This document shows positions 42,445 through 50,206 of a stretch of DNA of 64,000 bases, piece after piece. A program made the position numbers and the translations under genes. Every line of letters starts with the position of its first letter. Positions within the stretch are counted from its first letter, which is position 1. Under the pieces are notes generated by a model. That model ran no database searches, was not told the DNA's origin, and saw only the letters and a program-made list of their open reading frames with translations. The stretch is from Hydrogenophaga sp. GTDB lineage: Bacteria > Pseudomonadota > Gammaproteobacteria > Burkholderiales > Burkholderiaceae_C. The stretch spans positions 1 through 64,000 of the forward strand of contig JAUXNG010000104.1 of assembly GCA_030682835.1 (NCBI GenBank), written 5' to 3'.

Positions 42445-43282
42445 TCAGCGCCCCATCTGGCGTCTGAGTTCGGCGCAGTGGTCGCGCGCTGGCACGGCCG
42501 GGGTGGGCCACACCGCGTCGGGCTGCGCCGCACCCGGGGTGGCGGGCGGGCCGGCCTGGGCCATCAGCACACGGACGCCGCTGAGCGGCCCCAGGTGCAC
42601 CGGAATGCCCAGGTCGCGGCGCACATGGCCGTTGCCGGCCACCAGCAGCACCGTCTGGCCCGGGGCCAGACGGGCCAGAGCGGCCTGCGCCATGGAGCGG
42701 TCGCGGGCGATCTGGATGCGGGTCATGGGCGCCATCTGTGTGTCGGGCAGCAGGCCGCAGTGGCCGTCGCGGATGGAGGCGCGCTGCTGCGCCAGTGCTT
42801 GCGCCGGCAGCAGCTCGTCCAGTGATCGGTCTGCCATGGCGGCGCGCATGTCGGCACGCGGCAAATTGCCACCGACCACCGACCACCGGCACGCCGGCGC
42901 GCACCGCGGCCATCACTACCGGGCCATAGGCGGCCCAGGGCCAGCCGTCGCTGTGTTCGTCGGTCCACTGAAGTGCGGCACGTACGGTGGCCTCATCGGC
43001 TTCGCGGGGCAGGCCGTCGACCTGGCGGCCGCTGTCGACCATCTCCATCACCAGTGCGGCCAGCTGCCCCCGCCCGGCCAGCGCCTCCACCAGATCGCGC
43101 TGCAGTGCCTGGTGTGCCGGGGCGTCGTGCTGCTCGCCCACCAGCAGCAGGGGCGTGGGCAGCCACGGCTCGATGAGCGCGGCCAGCTGGGCGGAGGTTT
43201 CAGGCGCAGCAGTGGCCGCGGCGTTTCCCCAGATGAGCGCGGCGGCAAAGGCCAAGCGCCTGACAGCAGGTCGACAGTTCAT
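42445..43282 (-). pseudogene. ChaN-like haem-binding lipoprotein family gene, frameshifted
   Basis: The gene starts at 43282 with a signal peptide (MNCRPAVRRLAFAAALIWG...) and runs through LLVGEQHDAPAHQALQRDLV, a ChaN/DUF399 family motif, to GVPVVGG near residue 130. There the frame changes. The second frame continues the same protein from GGNLPRADMRAAMADRSLDE to the stop at 42445, with LLVAGNGHVRRDLGIP near the end. At the junction ACCGACC is duplicated exactly (42871-42884, plus strand). Removing one 7-base copy restores a single frame of 276 residues. ChaN proteins bind haem and take part in iron uptake. Unless the duplication is a sequencing error, the product is truncated. Confidence 0.85.
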
Positions 43283-43350
43283 GCGGCCATACTACGTCGC
43301 CCGTGCGCGCGGCGCGTCTCCATCTGCAAAACCCCCCACGTTCGTTTTCC

Positions 43351-44436
43351 GTGATCATTCCCCTTGTCCAAGCGCCGCGTTCCTGGCGCCAGGTCGCCCT
43401 GACGCTGGTGCTGGCCACCGCGGCGGCCCAGCTCTGCGTGTGGCTCAACACCCCCATTCCCTGGATGATCGGGCCGCTGGTGTCGGTTTCGCTGCTGTCG
43501 GTCCTGGGTGCGCCAACGGAAAGCTGGCTCCCCTTGCGTAACACCGGGCAGTGGGTGATCGGCGCCGCGCTGGGCCTGTATTTCACACCACAGGTGGGTG
43601 CGCTGGTGATGAGCCTCTGGTGGGCGATCGCCCTCGGCATCGTGTGGGCCCTCGCGCTGGGTTTGGGGTTTGGTGCCTGGCTGCGCCGTGTTCATGCCGG
43701 GCATCTGGCCAGCCTGACGCCTGCCCAGTTGCGCAGCACCACCTATTTTGCGGGTGCGATCGGCGGCGCATCGGAGATGACCCTGATCGCCGAGCGACGC
43801 GGTGCCCGCACCGACCTGGTGGCCGCGGCGCACAGCCTGCGCGTGCTGCTGGTCACGCTGACCATACCGTTTGCCCTGCAGTGGTCGGGTGCGGCCGGCG
43901 TGGACCTGGCGCCACCCGGCGCCAGCCAGGTGGTTCCGGTCGGGCTGGCCGCGCTGGGAGGCCTCACGCTGGTGGGCGCGCTGCTCATGCAGCGACTGGG
44001 CCGCGCCAACCCGTGGTTCATGGGGGCCCTGCTCGTGACCATGGTGCTGACACTGTCGGGCGTCACGCTGTCGGCCATTCCGCCCTGGCTCACCGCTGCG
44101 GCGCAGCTGTTCATCGGCATCAGCCTGGGGGTGCGGTTCACGCCCGCCTTCGTGCACACGGCGCCGCGCTGGCTCGCCTCGGTGGCCGTGGCCAGTGTGT
44201 TCATGATGGGGGTCTGTGCGCTGTTCGCGTGGGTGTTGTCGGCCTTCACCGGTCTGCACCCCGCCACCCTGGTGCTGGGCACCACCCCGGGCGGCATTGC
44301 CGAAATGGCCATCACGGCCAAGGTACTGCAGTTGGGGGTGCCCGTGGTCACGGCCTTCCAGGTGTGCCGGCTGGTGGCGGTGCTGGTGCTGGCAGAGCCC
44401 GTGTACCGGTTGTGGACACGAACCGGTTCCGATTGA
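43351..44436 (+). CDS. AbrB family membrane protein (putative transporter)
   Basis: A 361-residue inner-membrane protein with about ten hydrophobic segments. The two half-repeats carry the AbrB-family motifs: PIPWMIGPLVSVSLL and FAGAIGGASEMTLIAERRG in the first half, and GRANPWFMGALLVTMVL and LGTTPGGIAEMAITAK in the second. This is the family once misannotated as ammonia monooxygenase regulators; its substrate is unknown. GTG at 43351 is preferred because an alternative GTG at 43303 would leave only 20 bases to the divergent ChaN-like gene. Neither start has a strong ribosome site. Confidence 0.83.
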   Translation: MIIPLVQAPRSWRQVALTLVLATAAAQLCVWLNTPIPWMIGPLVSVSLLSVLGAPTESWLPLRNTGQWVIGAALGLYFTPQVGALVMSLWWAIALGIVWALALGLGFGAWLRRVHAGHLASLTPAQLRSTTYFAGAIGGASEMTLIAERRGARTDLVAAAHSLRVLLVTLTIPFALQWSGAAGVDLAPPGASQVVPVGLAALGGLTLVGALLMQRLGRANPWFMGALLVTMVLTLSGVTLSAIPPWLTAAAQLFIGISLGVRFTPAFVHTAPRWLASVAVASVFMMGVCALFAWVLSAFTGLHPATLVLGTTPGGIAEMAITAKVLQLGVPVVTAFQVCRLVAVLVLAEPVYRLWTRTGSD

Positions 44437-44477
44437 GCCGCAGGCGGGCACATCCCCTGCGGATCAGGAGAGCACGC

Positions 44478-44762
44478 TCAGTGCATCACCACCGGCATCT
44501 GGGCCAGGAAGGCATAGCCTTCCAGCGTGTCTTCCACTTCTTCCTGTGAAGGCGTGCTCTGCTGCCAGGCGTTGATCTGCACCTGGAACATTTCGGCCCA
44601 GGAGCCGTCGAGGTAGACCTCTTTCCCCGAGCGCTTGTCGACGATCTCAAATCCGTGCCGCGGGATCTGAGGGCCGTCTGCGACCACGTTGTCGCCATCT
44701 GTCGGCGCGTTGGCCAGGATGTGGACCACGGCAAAGGCATCCGAGTCGTAAAGCATGTGCAT
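44478..44762 (-). CDS. DUF3567 family small protein
   Basis: A 94-residue acidic protein. MHMLYDSDAFAVVHILA, the central RHGFEIVDKRSGKEVYLDG and the tail EEVEDTLEGYAFLAQMPVVMH fit the betaproteobacterial family DUF3567, which has no known function and is typical of Burkholderiales. Start ATG at 44762 follows a GAAGGA site. The 160 bases upstream (44763-44922) hold its promoter; I see no convincing -35/-10 pair there. Confidence 0.82.
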   Translation of the reverse strand: MHMLYDSDAFAVVHILANAPTDGDNVVADGPQIPRHGFEIVDKRSGKEVYLDGSWAEMFQVQINAWQQSTPSQEEVEDTLEGYAFLAQMPVVMH

Positions 44763-44922
44763 GACTGAAATCCTTCAATGTGAGAAACCTGTGTGCCTGC
44801 AGACCTTATATCGGCAACTGTTCGCCGTTATGCAGGTGTGACTGGGGTTTACATGGCAACGTTCACAGCATTTTCAAGATTCGGGATATTTGTCGCACCT
44901 GTGCAGGGCGCCACGCAGGACG

Positions 44923-46119
44923 TCAGGGCAGCCGGCTGAGCTGCTGGTCGAGCTGATCGCCGTTGTGCTGCACGATACGGATGCGCACGGGCAGGTGCTG
45001 CAGCCCGGGCGCCAGCCAGAGTTCCACCTGGCTGTCGCGCGGCTGGCGCGCCTCGCGCACCAGCTGGCGCGTGCGCTGTGCGCCGGCGGGCAGGTTCAGC
45101 GTCTCTTCCTCTCCCACCCGAAAACGCCAGGGCTCTGCGTCGGTGGTACCGGCCACCTGCAGTTCAATCACCTGCCCCGCCTGGACGGGCTCGGGCGCGG
45201 CGTTGAGGCGCGCGGCCAGCTGTAGGAAAACGCTGAGCCGGTCCTGGGCGCCGGGCAGCAACTCGGCGTCGGGGGTGTTGGCGCTGAAGCGGATGCGCTG
45301 CCCGGCGTGGTCGAAGTGCGCGGCACGTTCGCTGCGGGCCTTGTCGGCGAAGCGCTCCGGCAGCAAGCCGGTCGGGCCCACCCGGCCGGCGCTGGTCTGC
45401 ACCCGGCTGCCCACCAGCGGCAGGCGCACGGCCATGCGGGCGTCGTAGCGGCCAGCTTCCAGCGTCCAGTCCAGTGTGGCCTGGGCGCTGTAGCCGATGC
45501 CGCGCACATTGCCCACCACATCGTAAGCGAGGGCTGCGCTGGCGGGTGCCGTCGCCGGCGGCAGCGGCACGGTGGCGTTCACAAGGGCCGGCTGGGGGGC
45601 AGGCGCTGCCTCGGTGGCGCCCACAGGCGATGGCGTGGCAGGCTCGGGGGTTGGAGGGGCCTGCGCCAGCACGGTCTCTTCAGCGGGGACGGCTGGTGGG
45701 GCGATGGGCGGCTGAAAAGGGTCGACGCTGCCCTGCGCAGCGGCCGGATCGGCCTGCCGGGCGAGGGTTGGCTCCGGCCTTGGGCTGGGCTGCCTGTCAG
45801 GGCGCGGGCGGGCTGTTGGTCGGATCTCGGGCGCAGCGGCAGGGCTTTCGGCAGCGGGCGTGAGTACCCAGCGCACCGTGCTGACCGTGACCGACCGCAC
45901 CGGTTCTGGGGTGCGCGTGCTGGCCGGCGGCTCGACCATGGCCGTTGTCGAGGGGTCGGCATGCTCCGCGTGCGACGCCCAAGCAGGCGTTGGGGCGTCG
46001 CTGCCCGTCTGTGGCCACTCGCCCGCGAGCAGCCAGAAGTGAACGCCTGTCACCACCGCGCCCAGCAGCACCAGCTGGGGCCAGCGTGGCGTGCCGGGGG
46101 CGGGCGGCAGCGTGCGCAT
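44923..46119 (-). CDS. DUF3108 family envelope protein with TonB-like N-terminus
   Basis: A 398-residue protein with one N-terminal membrane anchor (about residues 15-33), a long Pro/Ala/Glu-rich linker (about 40-195) able to span the periplasm, and a C-terminal DUF3108 domain starting near AYDVVGNVRGIGYSAQATLDW and including SAGRVGPTGLLPERFADKAR. The layout recalls TonB, but the C-terminal domain is different. The family is linked to the envelope; function unknown. Its start is 18 bases from the stop of the IclR gene upstream on the same strand, suggesting co-transcription with that regulator. Confidence 0.8.
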   Translation of the reverse strand: MRTLPPAPGTPRWPQLVLLGAVVTGVHFWLLAGEWPQTGSDAPTPAWASHAEHADPSTTAMVEPPASTRTPEPVRSVTVSTVRWVLTPAAESPAAAPEIRPTARPRPDRQPSPRPEPTLARQADPAAAQGSVDPFQPPIAPPAVPAEETVLAQAPPTPEPATPSPVGATEAAPAPQPALVNATVPLPPATAPASAALAYDVVGNVRGIGYSAQATLDWTLEAGRYDARMAVRLPLVGSRVQTSAGRVGPTGLLPERFADKARSERAAHFDHAGQRIRFSANTPDAELLPGAQDRLSVFLQLAARLNAAPEPVQAGQVIELQVAGTTDAEPWRFRVGEEETLNLPAGAQRTRQLVREARQPRDSQVELWLAPGLQHLPVRIRIVQHNGDQLDQQLSRLP

Positions 46120-46137
46120 GGCGTGCGACCGTCGGGT

Positions 46138-47046
46138 TCAGGCCGGCGGGGCGGTGCCGGCGCGGTGGCCGAGGTCGGCGCTGAGCTGGCGCGCGCTGCG
46201 CAGCAGAGCGGCCGCCGGTGCGCCGTCCCAGTCGGTCTCCAGCGTGGCGACAGAGCCCAGCACCACCAGCCCGAGCGCGAGCCGGCCTTGCGCATCGAAC
46301 ACCGGCGCGCAGAAGCCGCCCACGCCCGGCAGCAGGCTGTGGACCACACGGCCCAGGCCATGCCGGCGGGTTTCGTCCAGCATCGCCTGCACGTCTTGTG
46401 GCGTGCGCGGGATGTCGACCAGCGTCAGCCCGTTGTCGGGCAGCTTGCGCAGGCGTGCCAGCTCGTCCCGGATCATCGGTGCCACGCGCTGGGCATCGCG
46501 CCCATCCTCTCCCATGAAGGCGGCAAAGCAGCGGCCGGTGGCCGAGGTGAGCAGGGGCATCACGTCGCCCAGGCGCAGCGTCACCGGTACGGCTTGCGGG
46601 GCCTCCGCCCAGTGCACCATGGTGGGCCCCTGGTTGCCCCACACCGCAATCGCCAGCGTGTGGCCGGTTTCGGTCAGCAGAGCGGGCACGCGCTCGCGGG
46701 CGAGTTTCACGGCGTCGATGCGGCTCAGGCTGGCCAGGCCCAGGCGCAGCGCGGCCGGGCCCAGGTCGTAGCGGGTGCTCACCGGGTCCTGCATGACCAG
46801 GCCCATGCGCTGGAAGCTCACGAGGTAGCGGTGGGCCTTGGCTGCGCTCATGCCGGCATCGGCCGCGAGGTCGCGCAGCATCAGCGCGCCCGTGGCCCGC
46901 GACAGGGCGTTGAGCAGCTCGAAGCCGACTTCGACCGACTGGATGCCCGCCCGCGCGTGCTCGGTGTCCTCGGGCGCGTCGGACTCCGTGACGGCTGGGC
47001 GGCGGCCACGGGTGCTGGGCGTGTCGGGTGCAAGGGTGTCGGACAT
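46138..47046 (-). CDS. IclR family transcriptional regulator
   Basis: A 302-residue regulator. The N-terminal winged helix includes VGFELLNALSRATGALMLRDLAADAGMSAAKAHRYLVSFQRMG, and the effector-binding domain follows (MPLLTSATGRCFAAFM, and HGLGRVVHSLLPGVGGFCAPVFD). A charged N-terminal extension of about 30 residues precedes it. ATG at 47046 was chosen because homology starts soon after; the frame is open to 47115. It diverges from the fumarylacetoacetase-family gene at 47279 and probably controls that gene. A palindromic sequence lies in the gap. Confidence 0.9.
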   Translation of the reverse strand: MSDTLAPDTPSTRGRRPAVTESDAPEDTEHARAGIQSVEVGFELLNALSRATGALMLRDLAADAGMSAAKAHRYLVSFQRMGLVMQDPVSTRYDLGPAALRLGLASLSRIDAVKLARERVPALLTETGHTLAIAVWGNQGPTMVHWAEAPQAVPVTLRLGDVMPLLTSATGRCFAAFMGEDGRDAQRVAPMIRDELARLRKLPDNGLTLVDIPRTPQDVQAMLDETRRHGLGRVVHSLLPGVGGFCAPVFDAQGRLALGLVVLGSVATLETDWDGAPAAALLRSARQLSADLGHRAGTAPPA

Positions 47047-47134
47047 GGCGCGATGAATCAGAATGGAACGGTGGCAACCCGAGCAAGTTCCGGACGCAAC
47101 GACAAGTTTGCACACCGCTCAGGGCTTTGGACTA

Positions 47135-47166
47135 AAATCCGGTTTTACGAATAGGTTAACCGATTT
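47135..47166. promoter_or_regulatory. Candidate IclR-family operator
   Basis: The gap between the divergent IclR and FAH-family genes contains AAATCCGGTT (47135-47144) and AACCGATTT (47158-47166), an inverted repeat with one extra base. Inside it is the perfect palindrome GGTTAACC (47154-47161). The region is AT-rich compared with its surroundings, and TATACG lies just beyond. The position 110-145 bases before the FAH gene fits an operator; binding is not demonstrated. Confidence 0.4.
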
Positions 47167-47278
47167 CACTATACGTAATTATTGTGCGCATGGTCACTCT
47201 GGTCGGGAGTGTGCCGGGCGGCCGTACGGCGCGCCTGCCTCCATGCCATGCCAACCACGAAACCCTGCAGGAGACAGC

Positions 47279-48289
47279 ATGAAACTCGCCACATACAAAG
47301 ACGGCTCGCGCGACGGACAACTGGTGGTGGTCTCACGCGACCTGACCACGGCCCATTATGCGACGGGCATCGCCCACAAGCTCCAGCAGGCGCTGGACGA
47401 CTGGAACTTCATCAGCCCGCAGCTGCACGACCTGTACGTGACCCTGAACCAGGGCAAGGCACGCCACGCATTTCCGTTCGATCCGGCCCAGTGCATGGCC
47501 CCGCTGCCCCGCGCCTACCAGTGGGCCGACGGCTCCGCCTACATCAACCACGTGGAGCTGGTGCGTGCCGCGCGCAACAGCGAGGTGCCGCCATCGTTCT
47601 ATGCCGACCCGCTGATGTACCAGGGCGGCAGTGACGATTTCATCGGCCCGCGTGACGACGTGATCGTGCCCAGCGAAGACTACGGCATCGACTTCGAGGC
47701 CGAAATTGCCGTGGTCACGGGCGACGTGCCCATGTGCGCCACGCCCGAGCAGGCGCTGGACGGCGTGCGGCTGCTGATGCTGGTGAACGACGTGTCACTG
47801 CGCAACCTGATCCCGGCCGAACTGGCCAAGGGCTTCGGTTTCTTCCAGAGCAAGCCGGCCACGGCCTTCAGCCCGGTGGCGGTCACGCCCGACGAGCTGG
47901 GCAGCGCCTGGCAGGGCGGCCGCGTGCACCTCACGCTGGAATCGACCTGGAACGGCCGCCAGGTGGGCCAGTGCGAGGCCGGCCCCGAGATGACCTTCCA
48001 CTTTGGCCAGCTGATCGCCCACATCGCCAAGACGCGCCGCGTGCGCGCCGGCTCCATCGTGGGCAGCGGCACGGTGAGCAACCAGTCGGTCGAAATTGAC
48101 GGCAACAAGGAATGGCCGAAGGGCTACAGCTGCATCGCCGAGAAGCGCGCCATCGAAACCATCCTGGATGGCAAACCGTCGACGGCTTTCATGAAGTTCG
48201 GCGACACGATCCGCATCGAGATGAAGGGCCTGGACGGCCAGAGCGTGTTCGGCGCCATCGACCAGACGATCGCGGCGCTCGAGGACTGA
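47279..48289 (+). CDS. Fumarylacetoacetate hydrolase family protein
   Basis: A 336-residue member of the FAH superfamily that cleaves or decarboxylates 2-oxo acids in aromatic degradation. The metal-binding region reads DYGIDFEAEIAVVTGD and LVNDVSLRNLIPAELAKGFGFFQSKPATAF, with GSGTVSNQSVEIDGN and a Gly-Asp near the C-terminus; this N-terminal-domain-bearing type is seen in fumarylacetoacetases. Start ATG is at 47279 with GCAGGAG before it. The divergent IclR regulator suggests induction by a substrate. No other degradative genes are adjacent, so the substrate is unknown. Confidence 0.9.
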   Translation: MKLATYKDGSRDGQLVVVSRDLTTAHYATGIAHKLQQALDDWNFISPQLHDLYVTLNQGKARHAFPFDPAQCMAPLPRAYQWADGSAYINHVELVRAARNSEVPPSFYADPLMYQGGSDDFIGPRDDVIVPSEDYGIDFEAEIAVVTGDVPMCATPEQALDGVRLLMLVNDVSLRNLIPAELAKGFGFFQSKPATAFSPVAVTPDELGSAWQGGRVHLTLESTWNGRQVGQCEAGPEMTFHFGQLIAHIAKTRRVRAGSIVGSGTVSNQSVEIDGNKEWPKGYSCIAEKRAIETILDGKPSTAFMKFGDTIRIEMKGLDGQSVFGAIDQTIAALED

Positions 48290-48319
48290 GGCCGACGACG
48301 CGGCAGCGCGCCGGTCAGG

Positions 48320-49474
48320 TCAGGTCCGGACCCGGCCGTCGCCGGTGAGCATCGACAGTTCAACGAAGCGCGAAGCCACGTGGTTGCTGGGGCTGAAGGA
48401 CACGCTGAAGCCGCCCATCGACATATCGCGGATGCTCTCCAGCCCCGCCACCAGGCTCTCGCGCGTCAGCCGTCCGTTGGCGCGACGGATGCCTTCACCC
48501 AGCAGCTTGGCGGCCATGAAGCCTTCCATGCTGGAGAAGTTGGGCTGCACCCGGCCACCGCCCTGTTCGATGGCCGAAAGAAATTCGCGCGCGATCGGGC
48601 GCGAGGCGCTGTAGGGCGTGGGCACGACCTGTGACACGGCCACACCCGCGCCGTCCTTGCCCAGCTCGTCGGCTAGCGCCTGGGTGCCCACAAAGGACAC
48701 GTTGTAGAAGGTGCCCCCGTAGCCTGCCTTGCGGGACGCTCGGATGAAAGCCGCGCACGAGGCATAGGCGCTGATCTGCACCACCGCATCGGGGCGGGCC
48801 GCCACGATGGTGTTCACCGCGTCGGCCACGTTCACGGAATTGCGTTCCACGGTGGCAGTGGCTGCGGGCTTGAGTGAAAGCGCTTCCAGCGCCAGCGTCA
48901 CGCCGTCCAGGCCCGCCTTGCCGTACGCGTCGTTCTGGTGGAACACGGCGATTTTCTTCAGCCCCAGGTTGGTGAGCTGGCGCACGATCAGCGCGGTCTC
49001 GTCGTTGTACGAGGCGCGCATGTGAAAAGCCATGCGGTTGAAGGGCTGGCGCAGCCCCATAGCGCCGGTGAAGGGTGCGAAGAACGGCGTCTGCGCCCGC
49101 GTGGCCAGCGGCAGGGCCGCCAGGCTGGTGGGTGTGCCGATGTAGCCGAAGAGGGCAAACACATCGTCTTCCAGAAGCTTGCGCGTGTTCTCGGCGCAGC
49201 GGTCGGGCTCGTAGCCGTCGTCCAGCTGGCGAATGTCGATCACGGTCTGGTTGATGCCGCCCTGCGCATTGGCGCGGTCAAAAAACAGCTTCGCGCCGGC
49301 GTGGAACTGGATGCCCAGCTGCGCGGCCGCACCCGTGAAAGCGGCCGACTGACCCAGCACGATGCGGTTGGCCGACTGGGCCCGCAGCGCAGGTGCACCC
49401 AGCAAGGCCGAACCGGCCACAAGGCCACCAAAGGCGCGGCGCGACAGGCCGCTGGAGTGCGTGTGATGTGTCAT
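48320..49474 (-). CDS. Branched-chain-type ABC transporter substrate-binding protein
   Basis: A 384-residue periplasmic binding protein. A signal with SRRAFGGLVAGSALLGAPALR (Tat-like Arg-Arg) precedes the type 1 binding fold: IVLGQSAAFTGAAAQLG, NRANAQGGINQ-like region, VFALFGYIGTPTSLAALP and FHQNDAYGKAG. LivJ-type proteins bind amino acids, amides or aromatic acids. No permease or ATPase genes are adjacent, so it is an orphan component here. It converges with the FAH-family gene, 30 bases between stops. Confidence 0.88.
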   Translation of the reverse strand: MTHHTHSSGLSRRAFGGLVAGSALLGAPALRAQSANRIVLGQSAAFTGAAAQLGIQFHAGAKLFFDRANAQGGINQTVIDIRQLDDGYEPDRCAENTRKLLEDDVFALFGYIGTPTSLAALPLATRAQTPFFAPFTGAMGLRQPFNRMAFHMRASYNDETALIVRQLTNLGLKKIAVFHQNDAYGKAGLDGVTLALEALSLKPAATATVERNSVNVADAVNTIVAARPDAVVQISAYASCAAFIRASRKAGYGGTFYNVSFVGTQALADELGKDGAGVAVSQVVPTPYSASRPIAREFLSAIEQGGGRVQPNFSSMEGFMAAKLLGEGIRRANGRLTRESLVAGLESIRDMSMGGFSVSFSPSNHVASRFVELSMLTGDGRVRT

Positions 49475-49629
49475 GTGAAAGCGCTGAGTCCCTGCAGAAC
49501 GGTGCGCCAGAGGCGCGTCGGTAACCGGGCGCGCGAGCGCCTCGGGTCATACGACCGATGCTACCGATGAGCTGCGAAAACGTGTAAGCGTCCGGCTGCT
49601 GGCAGGCACCGCCGGTCGGCTGCAGGCGC

Positions 49630-50085
49630 TCAGGACGCGAAGATGCGTTCCACCGAATCGAAGCCCTTCACCTCGATGGGGTTGCCGAAGGGGTCACAGA
49701 AAAACAGCGTCCACTGCTCGCCCGGCTGACCTGCAAACCGTTGCTGGGGCGGCAGCACGAACTCGGTGCCCGCCGCTTCGAGGCGAGCAGCAAGCGCCTG
49801 CCAGGCCGGCAGCAGCATCACCAGCCCGAAATGGGGCATCGGCACCAGGTGTTCGCCCACCCGGCCGGTGCGTGTGGTCTTGAAGGGCTCGCCCAGATGC
49901 AGCGAAATCTGGTGGCCGAAAAAGTCGAAGTCGACCCAGGTGTCCGTGCTGCGGCCTTCCTGGCAACCCAGAACGCCGCCGTAGAAGCGCCGTGCCTCGT
50001 CCAGGTCGGTCACGTGAAACGCCAGGTGGAACAGGCTGCGGGCGGGAAGGGTGTCGATCGGTGCGGACGTGGAGGGTAGGACCAT
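49630..50085 (-). CDS. VOC family (glyoxalase-like) protein, 5' end interrupted by group II intron
   Basis: A vicinal-oxygen-chelate domain of about 145-151 residues: FHLAFHVTDLDEARRFYGGVLG begins it and FFCDPFGNPIEVKGF ends it, with His and Glu in the metal-ligand positions. Function in this large superfamily is open. The apparent ATG at 50083-50085 lies inside the group II intron (domain VI). In a spliced message the ATG at 52874-52876 (just outside the intron's 5' end) would join TCC ACG TCC GCA directly, giving an MSTSAPID start in frame. So the true CDS is split: three bases beyond 52873 and 49630 to about 50073. Intron splicing is needed for the native start. Confidence 0.8.
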   Translation of the reverse strand: MVLPSTSAPIDTLPARSLFHLAFHVTDLDEARRFYGGVLGCQEGRSTDTWVDFDFFGHQISLHLGEPFKTTRTGRVGEHLVPMPHFGLVMLLPAWQALAARLEAAGTEFVLPPQQRFAGQPGEQWTLFFCDPFGNPIEVKGFDSVERIFAS

Positions 50086-50145
50086 AGTGTTTCCACTATA
50101 GCCCCCCCTAAGAACCGTACGTGCGCCTTTCGACGCATACGGCTC
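50074..50145 (-). ncRNA. Group II intron ribozyme domains V and VI
   Basis: Domain V (50111-50145) is a 35-base hairpin with the catalytic AGC near its 5' side, a GAAA-type loop and the paired GAGCCGTA / TACGGTTC arms. Domain VI (50074-50110) forms a G-rich stem capped by a GAAA loop (ATAGTG with CACTAT), leaving an unpaired A in CCTACCC as the presumptive branch point. Confidence 0.85.
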
Positions 50146-50206
50146 ACGCACGACCACTGGCTCGATGGGGTCGAAGGGTTGCATGTCCCTCACCCATTTC
50201 GCCAGA

